NCBI GenBank assembly: GCA_025059235.1
Contig: JANXCV010000001.1
Span: forward strand, 62,001-126,000
Length of the DNA: 64,000 bases
From: Candidatus Calescibacterium sp.
GTDB lineage: Bacteria; DRYD01
Direction of reading: 5' to 3'
Part shown: positions 1 to 8,897 of the stretch, piece after piece
Numbering within the stretch: position 1 is the first letter of the stretch
How the letters are laid out: each line of letters begins with the position of its first letter
Notes under the pieces: model-generated
Told to the model about the DNA's origin: nothing
Seen by the model: only the letters and a program-made list of their open reading frames with translations
The model's database searches: none
Made by a program: the position numbers and the translations under genes

Positions 1-1178
1 TCCTGTCTACCAGATATAGAAATATTATTTATTATACCCAAATTCTGATTATTAAGATTCAATGAGTACTTTATGTAATTTACTTTATTATCACTGGCAG
101 GGATATTGGAAAGAAAATTCAAGTATTCATAAACCAAGCTTAAAACTTTTTCAATTGGAGTATTAATGGAAGGTATAGTTATATTCTGGACTCTACCATT
201 AATGAATCCTACATTCATGGAAAATTCATAAGGTAAATCTGATTGAATATATGGATTAACAGCACTATAAAAGGCTATTAAACTGAGAACATACGTTAAT
301 TTTGGGTTATCTACCACATAACAGGAGTAGTTTTTGATTCTTTTATTTGAAGCTAGTAATTCTATATTCAGAGGAATCATTTTGCTTTCTTGTCCAATCT
401 TACCAAGAACTCCGTAGTTACAGTCAAAAATAATAGATCCTATTTTTTGATCTGTTATGGCTGAAAGTTTAAAAGAATCGTCATACCTATTTACAATTGA
501 TATGACGTTTGATTTATATACAGGCATACTTACCTTACCAAGGTTAAACATGGAGTGTCCGAAAGCTAAGAAGTATCCTTCCTTATCTACTTTAGTTAAT
601 GTTCCGGTTACAAATATCTTTATATCTCCATCAACAAGAGCAACACTAATACTACTTCCCTCTTTTATACTCTCATCAACAGCCTTTGTCTCTTTGATAG
701 ATATATAGCTAAAGGTAGTATTCGAAGAAAAAATCTTTCTTAGATTCCCGTAGAATAGGTTTACTGATTTTTCATTTGGAAAATTTACCACAAGTGGAAT
801 AGGACTAGAAAGGTTATTTTGACTATCTACCTTATGACCGTCTTTAATCCTGTTCATATATTCTATGGGTATAACATAAGCTAGTGGTTCTTTCTGGAAA
901 GAATATCCTGCAAATAGAGCTCCCAAAACTTTACCATTTGAAATCAGGGGACTACCGCTCATGCCAGCAGCCACAGGCAAATTCTTATCCTTAAATTTTA
1001 TTACATAAACCTTCATATTGGGAGAGTCTTGAATGTATATAGGCTCTGGAGTTAGAAGCTCTACCTCTATCTTCTCTACACCCTTACCCAAATCAGTTAG
1101 TATATAATACTCAGCAAAAGAAAAACTCCAAATAATCAAAATAAATAGTACTAGTATTCTCTTCAACACACAATTCAC
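1..1178 (-). CDS. SpoIVB-like S55 peptidase domain protein, exported (3' end outside window)
   Basis: The frame starts at GTG 1178, eight bases after an AAAGGGG ribosome site, and runs off the left edge, so the C-terminus is missing (about 392 codons present). Residues 1-22 are a signal peptide or anchor (hydrophobic, ending FSFA). GMSGSP at about 72-77 matches the serine nucleophile motif of SpoIVB/S55 peptidases; GTLTKVDKEGYFLAFGHSM at about 192-210 matches the TGxL...GHxx motif carrying the catalytic His. Here the Ser motif precedes the His motif, the reverse of B. subtilis SpoIVB, an order I recall in exported S55 proteins of non-sporulating bacteria. No PDZ domain is seen in the visible part. 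It lies downstream of surE on the same strand. Substrate unknown. Confidence 0.75.
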   Translation of the reverse strand, partial: MNCVLKRILVLFILIIWSFSFAEYYILTDLGKGVEKIEVELLTPEPIYIQDSPNMKVYVIKFKDKNLPVAAGMSGSPLISNGKVLGALFAGYSFQKEPLAYVIPIEYMNRIKDGHKVDSQNNLSSPIPLVVNFPNEKSVNLFYGNLRKIFSSNTTFSYISIKETKAVDESIKEGSSISVALVDGDIKIFVTGTLTKVDKEGYFLAFGHSMFNLGKVSMPVYKSNVISIVNRYDDSFKLSAITDQKIGSIIFDCNYGVLGKIGQESKMIPLNIELLASNKRIKNYSCYVVDNPKLTYVLSLIAFYSAVNPYIQSDLPYEFSMNVGFINGRVQNITIPSINTPIEKVLSLVYEYLNFLSNIPASDNKVNYIKYSLNLNNQNLGIINNISISGRQ

Positions 1179-1211
1179 TTTTATAACCCCTTTCTTTTTT
1201 GATGATTTATC

Positions 1212-2135
1212 TTAGTCTTTTTCAACACCTAGTGAAAAATTATTGACTTTGTTAAGAGAGACATTATATGCTTCCATCGAAATAACCTGAAGAGTATTTT
1301 TTATTTCTGTATACAATAAATTAAAGTCAATATTTCCAAATTTTTCTATAAAGCGAACTATATTAAAATCCAAAAGAATAGGGGTTATAGAGATACAATT
1401 ATTATATACTGCTTCTATATCACTTATTTCAGAACCTTTTTCAAAATATTCTTTTATTTTCTGGTTAAAATCGATGTTATTCTCTAGTTTATATCTTTTC
1501 CAGTATATCCAGAAGTAAAGGTTTTGTCTTGGATCATGACGAGCTTCTAAAAAAGCTATATGTCTAAAACAACTTTGATATGTGATTAAAGGAGGAATAT
1601 CTTTCCTTAATGAAGAAAAGGGAGGAATATTTATATTTAGAACAACATAGCTATATTTCCCAAGAATTTTTCTATACCTAGAGATAAATTCGTACATGAA
1701 TATACTTGCAAAAGTATAATCAGGATCATCATATTGGAATAAACTGACGGCAACTCCTGGGATTTTATAAATCATAGCTTCTATGACGGCAGAAAAAGTT
1801 CCTGAGACAGTAAGGTCCATTCCTAAATTAGCTCCCCTGTTTATACCTGATATAACAAGGTCTATTTTGTTTTCTAAATATCCATGGGCTATGATTACGC
1901 AATCAGCGGGAGAACCTGTACAGTTATATATCTCTATCTTACCATTCTTATATATCTCCTTTATTCTTACTGGTATTTGATATGTTATGGAATGACCACT
2001 AACACTTCTCTCTCTATCCGGAGCAACTACTATTAGTCTGTCTACTATGTTATATTCATCTTTCCCAAAAGACTGGTATAGCGATATTAAGCCTGGGGAA
2101 TTATAACCATCATCGTTTGTTAAAACTATATTCAT
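1212..2135 (-). CDS. surE: 5'/3'-nucleotidase SurE
   Basis: SurE removes phosphate from nucleoside 5'- and 3'-monophosphates in a metal-dependent reaction. The N-terminal NDDG at residues 7-10 supplies the metal-binding Asp pair, SVSGHS (44-49) and SGINRGANLG (96-105) are family metal/phosphate-site motifs, and TGSPADC follows at 73-79. At 307 residues it is about 50 longer than typical SurE, with an unconserved-looking C-terminal extension. The start ATG 2135 has no clear Shine-Dalgarno sequence. It follows a small membrane protein gene by about 11 bases and is likely cotranscribed with coaD. Confidence 0.93.
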   Translation of the reverse strand: MNIVLTNDDGYNSPGLISLYQSFGKDEYNIVDRLIVVAPDRERSVSGHSITYQIPVRIKEIYKNGKIEIYNCTGSPADCVIIAHGYLENKIDLVISGINRGANLGMDLTVSGTFSAVIEAMIYKIPGVAVSLFQYDDPDYTFASIFMYEFISRYRKILGKYSYVVLNINIPPFSSLRKDIPPLITYQSCFRHIAFLEARHDPRQNLYFWIYWKRYKLENNIDFNQKIKEYFEKGSEISDIEAVYNNCISITPILLDFNIVRFIEKFGNIDFNLLYTEIKNTLQVISMEAYNVSLNKVNNFSLGVEKD

Positions 2136-2146
2136 GGATGTCTAGA

Positions 2147-2479
2147 TTATAGGTCTTTCAAATCAAATATAGACTTTTCTTTTTTTTGAGAAGTTTTTGT
2201 ATAGTTTTGTCCTAGTAGTAAATCATCATGTTTTTCTTCTTTCCTATCAGCTTTTTTCTCCACTTTATCAGATTTTCTATCGATTCCAGGTAGAGTAATA
2301 TCTTCGTTAGAAAACGTTAATTTTTCTTTTTTTACTTGTTTAGATATATTAACTTTTACCTTTTCAGCGTTGACTATACTTATGATTATCAGAACTAATG
2401 TCAAAACGGTGAAAGATATTGAAAGTATTAGAATAATCCTTTGAATGTTTAAAACCTGATGAAGTTCCATAGATTCCAT
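2147..2479 (-). CDS. small single-pass membrane protein, unknown
   Basis: This 110-residue protein has one transmembrane segment at roughly residues 12-36, followed by a highly charged Lys/Glu/Asp-rich tail that is probably disordered and ends in FDLKDL. GGAGGT ten bases before ATG 2479 supports the start. It sits between coaD and surE in a tight minus-strand operon. I recognise no family; the bitopic form with a charged tail suggests a membrane-tethered adaptor, but nothing in the sequence names a partner. Confidence 0.6.
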   Translation of the reverse strand: MESMELHQVLNIQRIILILSISFTVLTLVLIIISIVNAEKVKVNISKQVKKEKLTFSNEDITLPGIDRKSDKVEKKADRKEEKHDDLLLGQNYTKTSQKKEKSIFDLKDL

Positions 2480-2482
2480 GAT

Positions 2483-2998
2483 TTAATCTACCTCCAATCT
2501 TAATTTATCCATTTTAGCAAGTATATCCTTCAATATAGGTTGAGGAACAAAATTAGAAATATCACCACCGAAAAAAGCTATTTCTTTTACTAGAGAAGAA
2601 CTTAAAAAGTTGTATTCAGACTTGGTCATCAAGAGTATAGTCTCGACGTTAATTAGCCTTGAATTAACAAGATATTGTTGAAACTCGTATTCAAAATCAG
2701 AAATAGTTCTTATACCCTTTACGATAAAGCTTATATTTTTTTCTCTTATGTAATCTACTAGTAATCCCGTATAACTATCCACTAAGACCTTATTATTGTC
2801 CGGTATACACTTTTTAATTAGTTCTACTCTCTCATTCATTGAAAATAATGGTTTTTTCCTGTAGTTATTCAGAACAAGTATAATGAGTTTATCGAATATA
2901 TTTGATGCGCGGTTTATTATATCCAGATGTCCGAGGGTTATGGGATCGAAACTACCTGGATATACAGCAACCTTAGCCAGATATAATGAATCCCTCAT
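2483..2998 (-). CDS. coaD: phosphopantetheine adenylyltransferase
   Basis: CoaD adenylates 4'-phosphopantetheine to dephospho-CoA, the penultimate step of coenzyme A synthesis. The nucleotidyltransferase signature GSFDPITLGH gives the (T/H)xGH motif at residues 21-24 of this start; KGIRTISDFEYE and the LSSSLVKEIAFFGGDISNFVP stretch around the ISSS-like motif complete the active site. The open frame reaches 3034, but family homology begins around AKVAVYPGSF, so ATG 2998 is preferred. It overlaps the upstream gene by 26 bases and has no good ribosome site, so the exact start is open. Normal family length. Confidence 0.93.
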   Translation of the reverse strand: MRDSLYLAKVAVYPGSFDPITLGHLDIINRASNIFDKLIILVLNNYRKKPLFSMNERVELIKKCIPDNNKVLVDSYTGLLVDYIREKNISFIVKGIRTISDFEYEFQQYLVNSRLINVETILLMTKSEYNFLSSSLVKEIAFFGGDISNFVPQPILKDILAKMDKLRLEVD

Positions 2999-3491
2999 CT
3001 TCGGAGGAAGTAGGTTTAAGAGGTTGTTTTTCAACCTTTGATTCAGGAGTAGCTTTGGAATCAGTTTTTTGAGCTTCCTGCTGTTGAATTGCAGAAAGAA
3101 ATCTAGTTATTTCTTCATTTGTCAACTGCCTGACTATCAGAATATAATCCATTATCTTTTCATCATTGAGATATATCTCTACTGTATAATCTCCGAATTC
3201 ATCAAATTGGATGTCTTTGAAGAAATTAACCATTAGCTGAGGAGTGTTTAGTTGCTTAAGTTCGAAGTCTTGCTTACCTGTGGAAATTAATTTCTGTCCC
3301 GATGGTTTCTTTATTACTATTTCTTGTTCGAATTTTCCTTGACCGTTGCTCCATCCATTGGCTATATAAAAAGAAACGGGAGCATTAGGATAAGGTAACT
3401 CATAGAAAACGTACGAAAATATCGGTGGCTTGTCTTCAGTCTCCAATTCCAAACACGGAATCGAAAATTGCAAAACTGGCTTTTTTGACAT
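2973..3491 (-). CDS. conserved hypothetical protein (DUF6941-like)
   Basis: A soluble protein of 172 residues with beta-rich alternation (FSYVFYELPYP, VSFYIANGW, GDYTVEIYLN). GGAAGGAGG seven bases before ATG 3491 decides the start against an upstream in-frame ATG at 3518. The layout recalls small DUF6941-family proteins of unknown function; that name is from memory. The C-terminal 35 residues are polar and low-complexity. It lies between divIVA and coaD. Function unknown. Confidence 0.7.
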   Translation of the reverse strand: MSKKPVLQFSIPCLELETEDKPPIFSYVFYELPYPNAPVSFYIANGWSNGQGKFEQEIVIKKPSGQKLISTGKQDFELKQLNTPQLMVNFFKDIQFDEFGDYTVEIYLNDEKIMDYILIVRQLTNEEITRFLSAIQQQEAQKTDSKATPESKVEKQPLKPTSSEDEGFIISG

Positions 3492-3507
3492 AATTTTTAC
3501 CTCCTTC

Positions 3508-4029
3508 CTAACTTTCATTTTTCCTTTTCAAAACTGGTAAACCTAAGAATACTGGTAAGCTATCTCTTTCGTTAAATGTCTTTTCTATGTGATCCAATTT
3601 GTTTATAAGTAAAGTAAGGTAGTTTTTTGTTTCTATAATCATGTCATTTCTTATCTCTTTTAGTGTATTTATTTGTTGTATAAGATTGGAGATATTTTTT
3701 TGGACGTTTATTCTTATTTCTTCGGCTTCTTTAGTGGCTTTTGAAATTATGTATTCTGCTTCATTTTTTGCCTGATGCTTTATCTCTTCAGCAAGCTTTT
3801 TCGATGTTATAACTGATTCATTTATTATATTCTCCATTTTTCTATATGTTTCTAATTCTTTTCTTAGGAATTCTACTTGGTTTGCTAATTCTTTATTTTC
3901 TTTCCATAATCTAGTATATTCTCTTTGTATCTGTTCTATGAATTCATCTACCTCGCGGGTATTATACCCTATCCATGAAATCCTAAATTTAACTCTAGAA
4001 ATATCACTAGGAGTAATAATTTCTTCCAT
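3508..4029 (-). CDS. divIVA: DivIVA/GpsB-like cell division coiled-coil protein
   Basis: Residues 6-40 match the DivIVA N-terminal lipid-binding module (ITPSDI...KFRISWIGYNTREVDEFIEQI); the rest to about 150 is coiled coil rich in Glu, Lys and Leu heptads. DivIVA proteins bind curved membrane and organise division and polar growth. The start ATG overlaps the rpmH stop in a TAATG junction, so the two are translationally coupled. Length 173 is normal. Next to rpmH the protein is plausibly growth-linked, but no septal partner is adjacent. Confidence 0.85.
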   Translation of the reverse strand: MEEIITPSDISRVKFRISWIGYNTREVDEFIEQIQREYTRLWKENKELANQVEFLRKELETYRKMENIINESVITSKKLAEEIKHQAKNEAEYIISKATKEAEEIRINVQKNISNLIQQINTLKEIRNDMIIETKNYLTLLINKLDHIEKTFNERDSLPVFLGLPVLKRKNES

Positions 4030-4166
4030 TATACTGATAATCTTTTTCTTCCCTTTAGTCTTCTGTTTTTTATTATTTTTCTTCCTGATTTAGTTGCCAT
4101 CCTTGCGAGGAAGCCGTGTTTTTTCTTTCTCTTTCTATTATTGGGTTGATATGTTCTTTTGGGCAT
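4029..4166 (-). CDS. rpmH: 50S ribosomal protein L34
   Basis: A 45-residue frame beginning [20 protein letters not shown] and continuing [23 protein letters not shown] is unmistakably bL34. TAGGAGGT lies seven bases upstream of ATG 4166. The stop overlaps the divIVA start. L34 is a small basic protein that stabilises 23S rRNA folding in the large subunit. In most bacteria rpmH is beside rnpA and dnaA near the origin; here neither is adjacent and the neighbours are an S41 protease and divIVA, so the usual cluster is broken. Confidence 0.95.
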   Translation of the reverse strand: MPKRTYQPNNRKRKKKHGFLARMATKSGRKIIKNRRLKGRKRLSV

Positions 4167-4170
4167 AAGA

Positions 4171-5622
4171 TTACCTCCTATTAAGTACTTCTATGGCTTT
4201 GTTACATTGTATATCTTCCTCAGTGTAAAATTTTGTTTGATCAAAATTATTAACATTTACCTCTATGTCAAGACTAACTTTTTCTTTGTAGATATCCCTG
4301 TTAGAAATAGTGAAATACTTACCAATTGTCAGTTTTAATACTCCTTGATCGAGCAAATTATATAGGGTTTGAACAGTGTTTTTACCGTATGTTTTTGAGC
4401 CTATAATAATGACATCGTCTTTGAGGTAATCTTTTAGGGATTGAACCAATATTTCTGAAGCACTGGCTGTATAGCCATTAACCAATAATACAACTTTTGA
4501 ATATTCTATCTGTTTAGGATATTTAGTGTAGAATATCTGTTCTGAGCGACCTCTTGTTTTTAGCTTTACACCGATTTTATTTTGACCTATGAAATACGAT
4601 AATATATTTATAGCTTCATCGAGTAGTCCTCCACCATTGTTTCTCAAATCTATTATGAAAACGTTCGGGCTATTTGATTTCTTGTAAGCTTCCAAAAATT
4701 CTTTAGATGTCCCTGTACTAAATGTTTTTATCCTATAGATATCTATTCCGTCCTTTGTTATATGCTTTATACTTTTTATATGAATTATTTTTCTTACTAT
4801 GTTGAATTCCATAATTTTGTTTTCTCTTTTTATTGTTAGTTTAACTGTAGTGTTTTCTGGACCTCTAATCATGGATTGTACAGTATCTAGGGAGAGATTA
4901 GTTATATCTTTTTCATCTACCTTTATTATTTTATCACCTGCTTTGATACCCACATGGTAAGCAGGAGAATCTTCTATAACTTCGACAATTGTTATTTCTC
5001 CACTCTCTCTATTGTTTCTAAACATTACTATTCCAACACCGCTGAAATTACCACCTTGAATATTTTCCTTGAAAGTCTTATACTCTTTGGGACCCATATA
5101 CTCAGTATAGTTATCTAACGTAGAACAATAGCTTTGAATAGTAAACTTTAGAAATCCTTCATTAGTTCTGATACTGTTATAGAAGTTTTTATATATTTCT
5201 TTCTGGCTAGAATTTAGTTTCTTGGAATTCAGAGAGGATTCAATATCCACTTGGGATTCTTTTACTTCTTTAAACATTAGGTTATAATATTTTTCGAAAT
5301 CGTTTATTTGTTGTTTTAAACTATTTGAAGTTATTACATAAAGTTTAGAATTAAAACCTCCGTAACGGAGAGTATTATACATTTTTTCGAGGGTTTGGTT
5401 TAGTTTAGTTTTAATATCTATTTCTTCTACGAAATCTCTATAACTGTAAGCAACTATCTGTCTGAATAATTCGAAAGAGGTAGTTCCTATATCAACGTTG
5501 CCATTCGCTCTTGGTGTATTCCTAGACAATATAACAAAAGATATTATCAAAATTAGTAAAAGAATAATAAAAACAAAGACTTTTACTTTCATCTTTGGTA
5601 AAACAGTTTGCATTTTGTTCAT
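4171..5622 (-). CDS. S41 C-terminal processing peptidase (CtpA/Prc family)
   Basis: An exported serine protease of 483 residues: membrane anchor at about 13-33, PDZ domain at about 185-270 (GVGIVMF...[19 protein letters not shown]), then the S41 core. [10 protein letters not shown] carries the nucleophile, best assigned to Ser387, and KTYGKN the general base Lys414; the dyad has a two-residue insertion relative to E. coli Tsp. IDLRNNGGG is the strand before the oxyanion loop. It would trim or degrade envelope proteins. The start overlaps the ispH stop by four bases (ATGA). Family is clear; the natural substrate is not. Confidence 0.93.
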   Translation of the reverse strand: MNKMQTVLPKMKVKVFVFIILLLILIISFVILSRNTPRANGNVDIGTTSFELFRQIVAYSYRDFVEEIDIKTKLNQTLEKMYNTLRYGGFNSKLYVITSNSLKQQINDFEKYYNLMFKEVKESQVDIESSLNSKKLNSSQKEIYKNFYNSIRTNEGFLKFTIQSYCSTLDNYTEYMGPKEYKTFKENIQGGNFSGVGIVMFRNNRESGEITIVEVIEDSPAYHVGIKAGDKIIKVDEKDITNLSLDTVQSMIRGPENTTVKLTIKRENKIMEFNIVRKIIHIKSIKHITKDGIDIYRIKTFSTGTSKEFLEAYKKSNSPNVFIIDLRNNGGGLLDEAINILSYFIGQNKIGVKLKTRGRSEQIFYTKYPKQIEYSKVVLLVNGYTASASEILVQSLKDYLKDDVIIIGSKTYGKNTVQTLYNLLDQGVLKLTIGKYFTISNRDIYKEKVSLDIEVNVNNFDQTKFYTEEDIQCNKAIEVLNRR

Positions 5623-6515
5623 AATATTTCTTTTCCCCCCAATATTTGGTCGAATTCTTTAATTTTATCTATGACATTCTTTATTACCCAGTCGGGTGTA
5701 GATGCACCGGCAGTAATACCGACTTTATCATCATGTTTAAACCACTCTATACGCAGATCTTTCTCATTCTGTATATGATAAGTTCTTTTACAATAACTTT
5801 TTGCTATTTCATATAATTTTATTGTGTTTGAACTGTGTTTACCTCCTATCACTATTACGATATCAACCATGGGAGCTAATTTATGTATGGCTTGTTGATT
5901 TTCATCAGTAGCGTAGCATATTGTCTTAAAGTACCTAACTTCGGGTATAAAATCCATTAGATAGTTTACTATTTTTCTTACTTTATCTATTTTTTCAGTA
6001 GTTTGTGTTACGATACCGATTTTTTTAAATTTATCGAATTTCCCTTGTTTTCTTAGTTCTTCAACCTCTTCGACGTTTTTAACTACAAAGTAAGGTACAT
6101 CACCTTGGATATAACCTATGACACCTATTATTTCTGGGTGATCTTTATTCCCTATTATCAATATTGGATAATTTTCTTTAGAAAGTTTTTCAACTATTCT
6201 ATGTACCCTCATAACGTAGGGACATGTTCCATCGATAACCTTTATACCCATCTTTTTAATAGTATCGATTACCTCTTTTTTTGCTCCATGGGTCCTTATT
6301 ATCACTTTTTCTGTTTTTTCTACGTCAATATCTGTTAAGCTATTAACATAATTGATACCATTTTTTTTGAGATAGTCAGTTAAATCTTCGTTATGTATTA
6401 TTGGTCCAAAGGTAACAACATTTTTTTCCTTATTTTCAATGATCTTCATTGCTATATCTACTGTTCTTTTGACACCGAAGCAAAATCCCATTTTCTCAGC
6501 TAAGAATATCTCCAT
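5619..6515 (-). CDS. ispH: 4-hydroxy-3-methylbut-2-enyl diphosphate reductase
   Basis: IspH performs the last step of the MEP isoprenoid pathway, reducing HMBPP to IPP and DMAPP with an oxygen-sensitive Fe-S cluster. The three cluster cysteines are visible: GFCFGV (Cys12), DGTCPYV and TICYATDENQQA. The ASTPDW element and TxH pattern typical of the family are also present. GGAGGAAAG upstream supports ATG 6515. It overlaps the DHH phosphoesterase gene by 20 bases and the S41 gene by four. Together with the polyprenyl synthase at 9430 it implies MEP-derived quinones and polyprenyl carriers. Confidence 0.95.
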   Translation of the reverse strand: MEIFLAEKMGFCFGVKRTVDIAMKIIENKEKNVVTFGPIIHNEDLTDYLKKNGINYVNSLTDIDVEKTEKVIIRTHGAKKEVIDTIKKMGIKVIDGTCPYVMRVHRIVEKLSKENYPILIIGNKDHPEIIGVIGYIQGDVPYFVVKNVEEVEELRKQGKFDKFKKIGIVTQTTEKIDKVRKIVNYLMDFIPEVRYFKTICYATDENQQAIHKLAPMVDIVIVIGGKHSSNTIKLYEIAKSYCKRTYHIQNEKDLRIEWFKHDDKVGITAGASTPDWVIKNVIDKIKEFDQILGGKEIL

Positions 6516-7470
6516 ATCTTCTTTCCTCCAATTTCTTAATCAATATTTCTATTACTTCTTGAGGTTTTTTTCTTATTCTAAAGCCTGATGCTCTTTTGTG
6601 TCCTCCTCCTCCAAAAGAAGATGCTATCTCCTCTACGTCAATCTCTCTGGATCTCAAACTTACTCTACAATACTCTGGTTCAATCTCAAGAACAACGAAA
6701 AAGAGTTCTGCTTCATGAATGAAAAAAATGTTCTCGATGACATTGTTGATGTCAGCCTTATCAAAACCCATACTTTCCAGTTTAGTAAATTCATCACTGG
6801 TAACATAACCATACACTACCCTACCTCTTTTTACCAGATTATTGTACAGAACAGATAGCATTTTGTAGTACATAAATTTCCTAGATCGTATGGTTTTTAT
6901 TATATCTTGCCAATCAACATAGTTTCTTAACTCGGCCAGCATAGATAAAGTTTTACTACTTACATTATTATAAGACAACATTCCTGTATCTGAGATAACT
7001 CCCATGACCAAATAGTAAGCTATATCTGAATCTATAGGTATACCATTTTGCTTTATGATATCGTATAAGACTTCATTGACCGAGCTTGAGTTAACGTCAA
7101 CATAGTAATAATTACCAAAAAGATCATTAGATATATGATGATCAATATTGATAATAATCTTTGAATCCATAATAGGTACCACTTCTGTGAATCTTTTATA
7201 TGATCCAAGCTCAACAGCTATTATACAATCGAAGTTATTTATATCAACTTCGTGAATAACATCGGTAAAGAGGTTTCTATAATCCGATGGTATTGGATCT
7301 TTAGAAAAGAGAACAGGCTTTTTGGCAAAGTATCTGTTAAGCAGGAATTGAATTACTTTCATTGCACATAAACAATCCAAATCTGGATTCGGATGAGCTA
7401 CTAGAAGCACGTTCTTAACCCTTATAAATATCCTTCTTAAATCGAAAAAATTTACATTAGTCTTCAACAT
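6496..7470 (-). CDS. nrnA: DHH-DHHA1 phosphoesterase (NrnA-like nanoRNase/pAp phosphatase)
   Basis: A two-domain phosphodiesterase of 324 residues. The N-terminal DHH domain shows AHPNPDLDCLCA, a DHH motif in NIDHHISND and the NSSSVNEVLYD stretch; the DHHA1 domain ends in GGGGHKRASGF, its nucleic-acid binding signature. NrnA enzymes degrade 2-5 nt RNAs and dephosphorylate pAp. AAGGAAAAAAG precedes ATG 7470. It overlaps ispH downstream and a small unknown gene upstream. The family is clear; discrimination between nanoRNase and c-di-AMP/pApA specificity is not possible from sequence alone. Confidence 0.88.
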   Translation of the reverse strand: MLKTNVNFFDLRRIFIRVKNVLLVAHPNPDLDCLCAMKVIQFLLNRYFAKKPVLFSKDPIPSDYRNLFTDVIHEVDINNFDCIIAVELGSYKRFTEVVPIMDSKIIINIDHHISNDLFGNYYYVDVNSSSVNEVLYDIIKQNGIPIDSDIAYYLVMGVISDTGMLSYNNVSSKTLSMLAELRNYVDWQDIIKTIRSRKFMYYKMLSVLYNNLVKRGRVVYGYVTSDEFTKLESMGFDKADINNVIENIFFIHEAELFFVVLEIEPEYCRVSLRSREIDVEEIASSFGGGGHKRASGFRIRKKPQEVIEILIKKLEERRYGDILS

Positions 7471-7748
7471 TTCTTTTTTCCTTTATTTCTTGTGTTTTCT
7501 ATTAGATGGTTTATCTCGTAAGCAACGTATATGTTTATTTGTTTTTCCAGTTTTATATTTACTACTCTTAGGGAATTTTCTTCGTTAGGGTAATTTTTCT
7601 CCACATATTCCTTGTTTAGTTGATCGACAAAAATTATATTGACATCTTTGCTGTCGATATCCTCGTAATTTTTTATTTTTTCTAGTGCCAATGGAAGTGG
7701 TAGGGATAAAAGGCTTTCCAGAAAAATTTGAGTCAGAATAGAACTCAT
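7464..7748 (-). CDS. small hypothetical protein
   Basis: A 94-residue frame with a hydrophobic N-terminal helix (residues 5-23) and a basic C-terminus ending KGKKKC. Its stop overlaps the nrnA start by seven bases, which favours translation coupling. No Shine-Dalgarno sequence is placed correctly for ATG 7748. It is the first gene of the minus-strand operon that runs to position 1 and faces a divergent plus-strand gene across about 100 bases. No family recognised. Confidence 0.45.
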   Translation of the reverse strand: MSSILTQIFLESLLSLPLPLALEKIKNYEDIDSKDVNIIFVDQLNKEYVEKNYPNEENSLRVVNIKLEKQINIYVAYEINHLIENTRNKGKKKC

Positions 7749-7847
7749 ACCCTATATCATTTCTATTCTATTATCAGTACACAGCATCCTTCCATTAAAG
7801 AATAAAAACAAGGGAACTACTACAAATAAGACAATAATAATTAAAGA

Positions 7848-8897
7848 ATGTACACTGAAAAACTAAATAAGCTAGCTTATTATCTCCTGATATTGTTGTT
7901 TATAGTGATAATATATCAAATAAGTCTCTTTTTTATCGATATAGTTGTAATATATTTCCTAATGCTTTTTTTCAGCATAATAATAAAGCCCATCACAGAT
8001 AATATTGAAACTAGGTATAAAATTTCAAGAGAACTATCAACTCTAATAATAATAGTTTTCGTTTTTGCAATCGTAATCTTTTTAATACTTGTACTTGTGT
8101 CCAACCTATACTTATCCCTGATTAATATCTTTAAAACACTACAACAAAATTTAAGCTCAATATTTGTTTCAATATCAAGTACTCTAAATACATATCTAGG
8201 GTTTTTAGATATAAAAATCCACAGTGATCAAGTATATCAAAATCTACTAAAAAAACTTAATGAAAATATTCCTCAAATAGCGGAAAAAATATTTGATTTA
8301 GCTTTTAGCGGAGGTAAAATAATATTCAATACATTATTAGTTGCTGTACTTACTTTCTACATGGTAAAAGATTACGAAAAAATTAGAAGCTATAAAATAA
8401 AAATCATAAGCAAAATTTTTAATACGAACATAGAGGAAATAGAAGAAGTAGTAAGAATTTCGGAAACTATATTAAGGAAGTTCATATTAGGTCAGTTGTT
8501 TGCAGCAACATACATATTCCTTTTCACAATGATCTCTTTGTATCTGTTCAAGGTAAAAGAATACTTTATAGTGGCATTGATAGCAGGAATATTTGAATTA
8601 ATTCCTTTCATTGGTGCTTTTTTAGCTTTCTCAATCTCAATACTATTCCTGATAGATAAAGGTATAGTAAATGTGATCATATTTGTCATTTTAGCTACAA
8701 TAGCATATCAGATCTTAGCAAAAATAATCTATCCTAACGTTGTAGGAAAAATACTAAATATTTCTGTCATAACAGTTCTAATCTCGATAATGGTGGGTCT
8801 TAAGTTCTATGGTATATTTGGTATGTTTATCTCAGTACCTATGATATCCATTCTAAAAGTACTGATAGATAGAAAGCTTAATAGAACACACTCATGA
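7848..8897 (+). CDS. AI-2E family (PerM-like) membrane transporter
   Basis: A 349-residue polytopic protein with about eight hydrophobic segments in the AI-2E/PerM layout: paired helices at the N-terminus, a central soluble stretch (100-150), then the conserved block LAFSGGKIIFNTLLVAVLTF, ILGQLFAA and FELIPFIGAFLA. Members have been linked to autoinducer-2 export or to ion/sodium transport; the substrate cannot be read here. There is no clear ribosome site before ATG 7848. It is the only plus-strand gene in the first 26 kb and its 3' end overlaps the convergent gene at 8878 by 20 bases. Confidence 0.88.
   Translation: MYTEKLNKLAYYLLILLFIVIIYQISLFFIDIVVIYFLMLFFSIIIKPITDNIETRYKISRELSTLIIIVFVFAIVIFLILVLVSNLYLSLINIFKTLQQNLSSIFVSISSTLNTYLGFLDIKIHSDQVYQNLLKKLNENIPQIAEKIFDLAFSGGKIIFNTLLVAVLTFYMVKDYEKIRSYKIKIISKIFNTNIEEIEEVVRISETILRKFILGQLFAATYIFLFTMISLYLFKVKEYFIVALIAGIFELIPFIGAFLAFSISILFLIDKGIVNVIIFVILATIAYQILAKIIYPNVVGKILNISVITVLISIMVGLKFYGIFGMFISVPMISILKVLIDRKLNRTHS

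Noticed and set aside
457..708. Open plus-strand frame of 83 codons
   Set aside because: It is antisense to the S55 peptidase gene, whose motifs are clear; no ribosome site or family match.
2999..3034. Upstream CoaD start (MKNNLLNLLPPK)
   Set aside because: The extra 12 residues do not belong to the family and lie within the upstream gene.
8878..8897. Bidirectional terminator at the overlapping gene ends
   Set aside because: No GC-rich hairpin with T-run is seen in the overlap.
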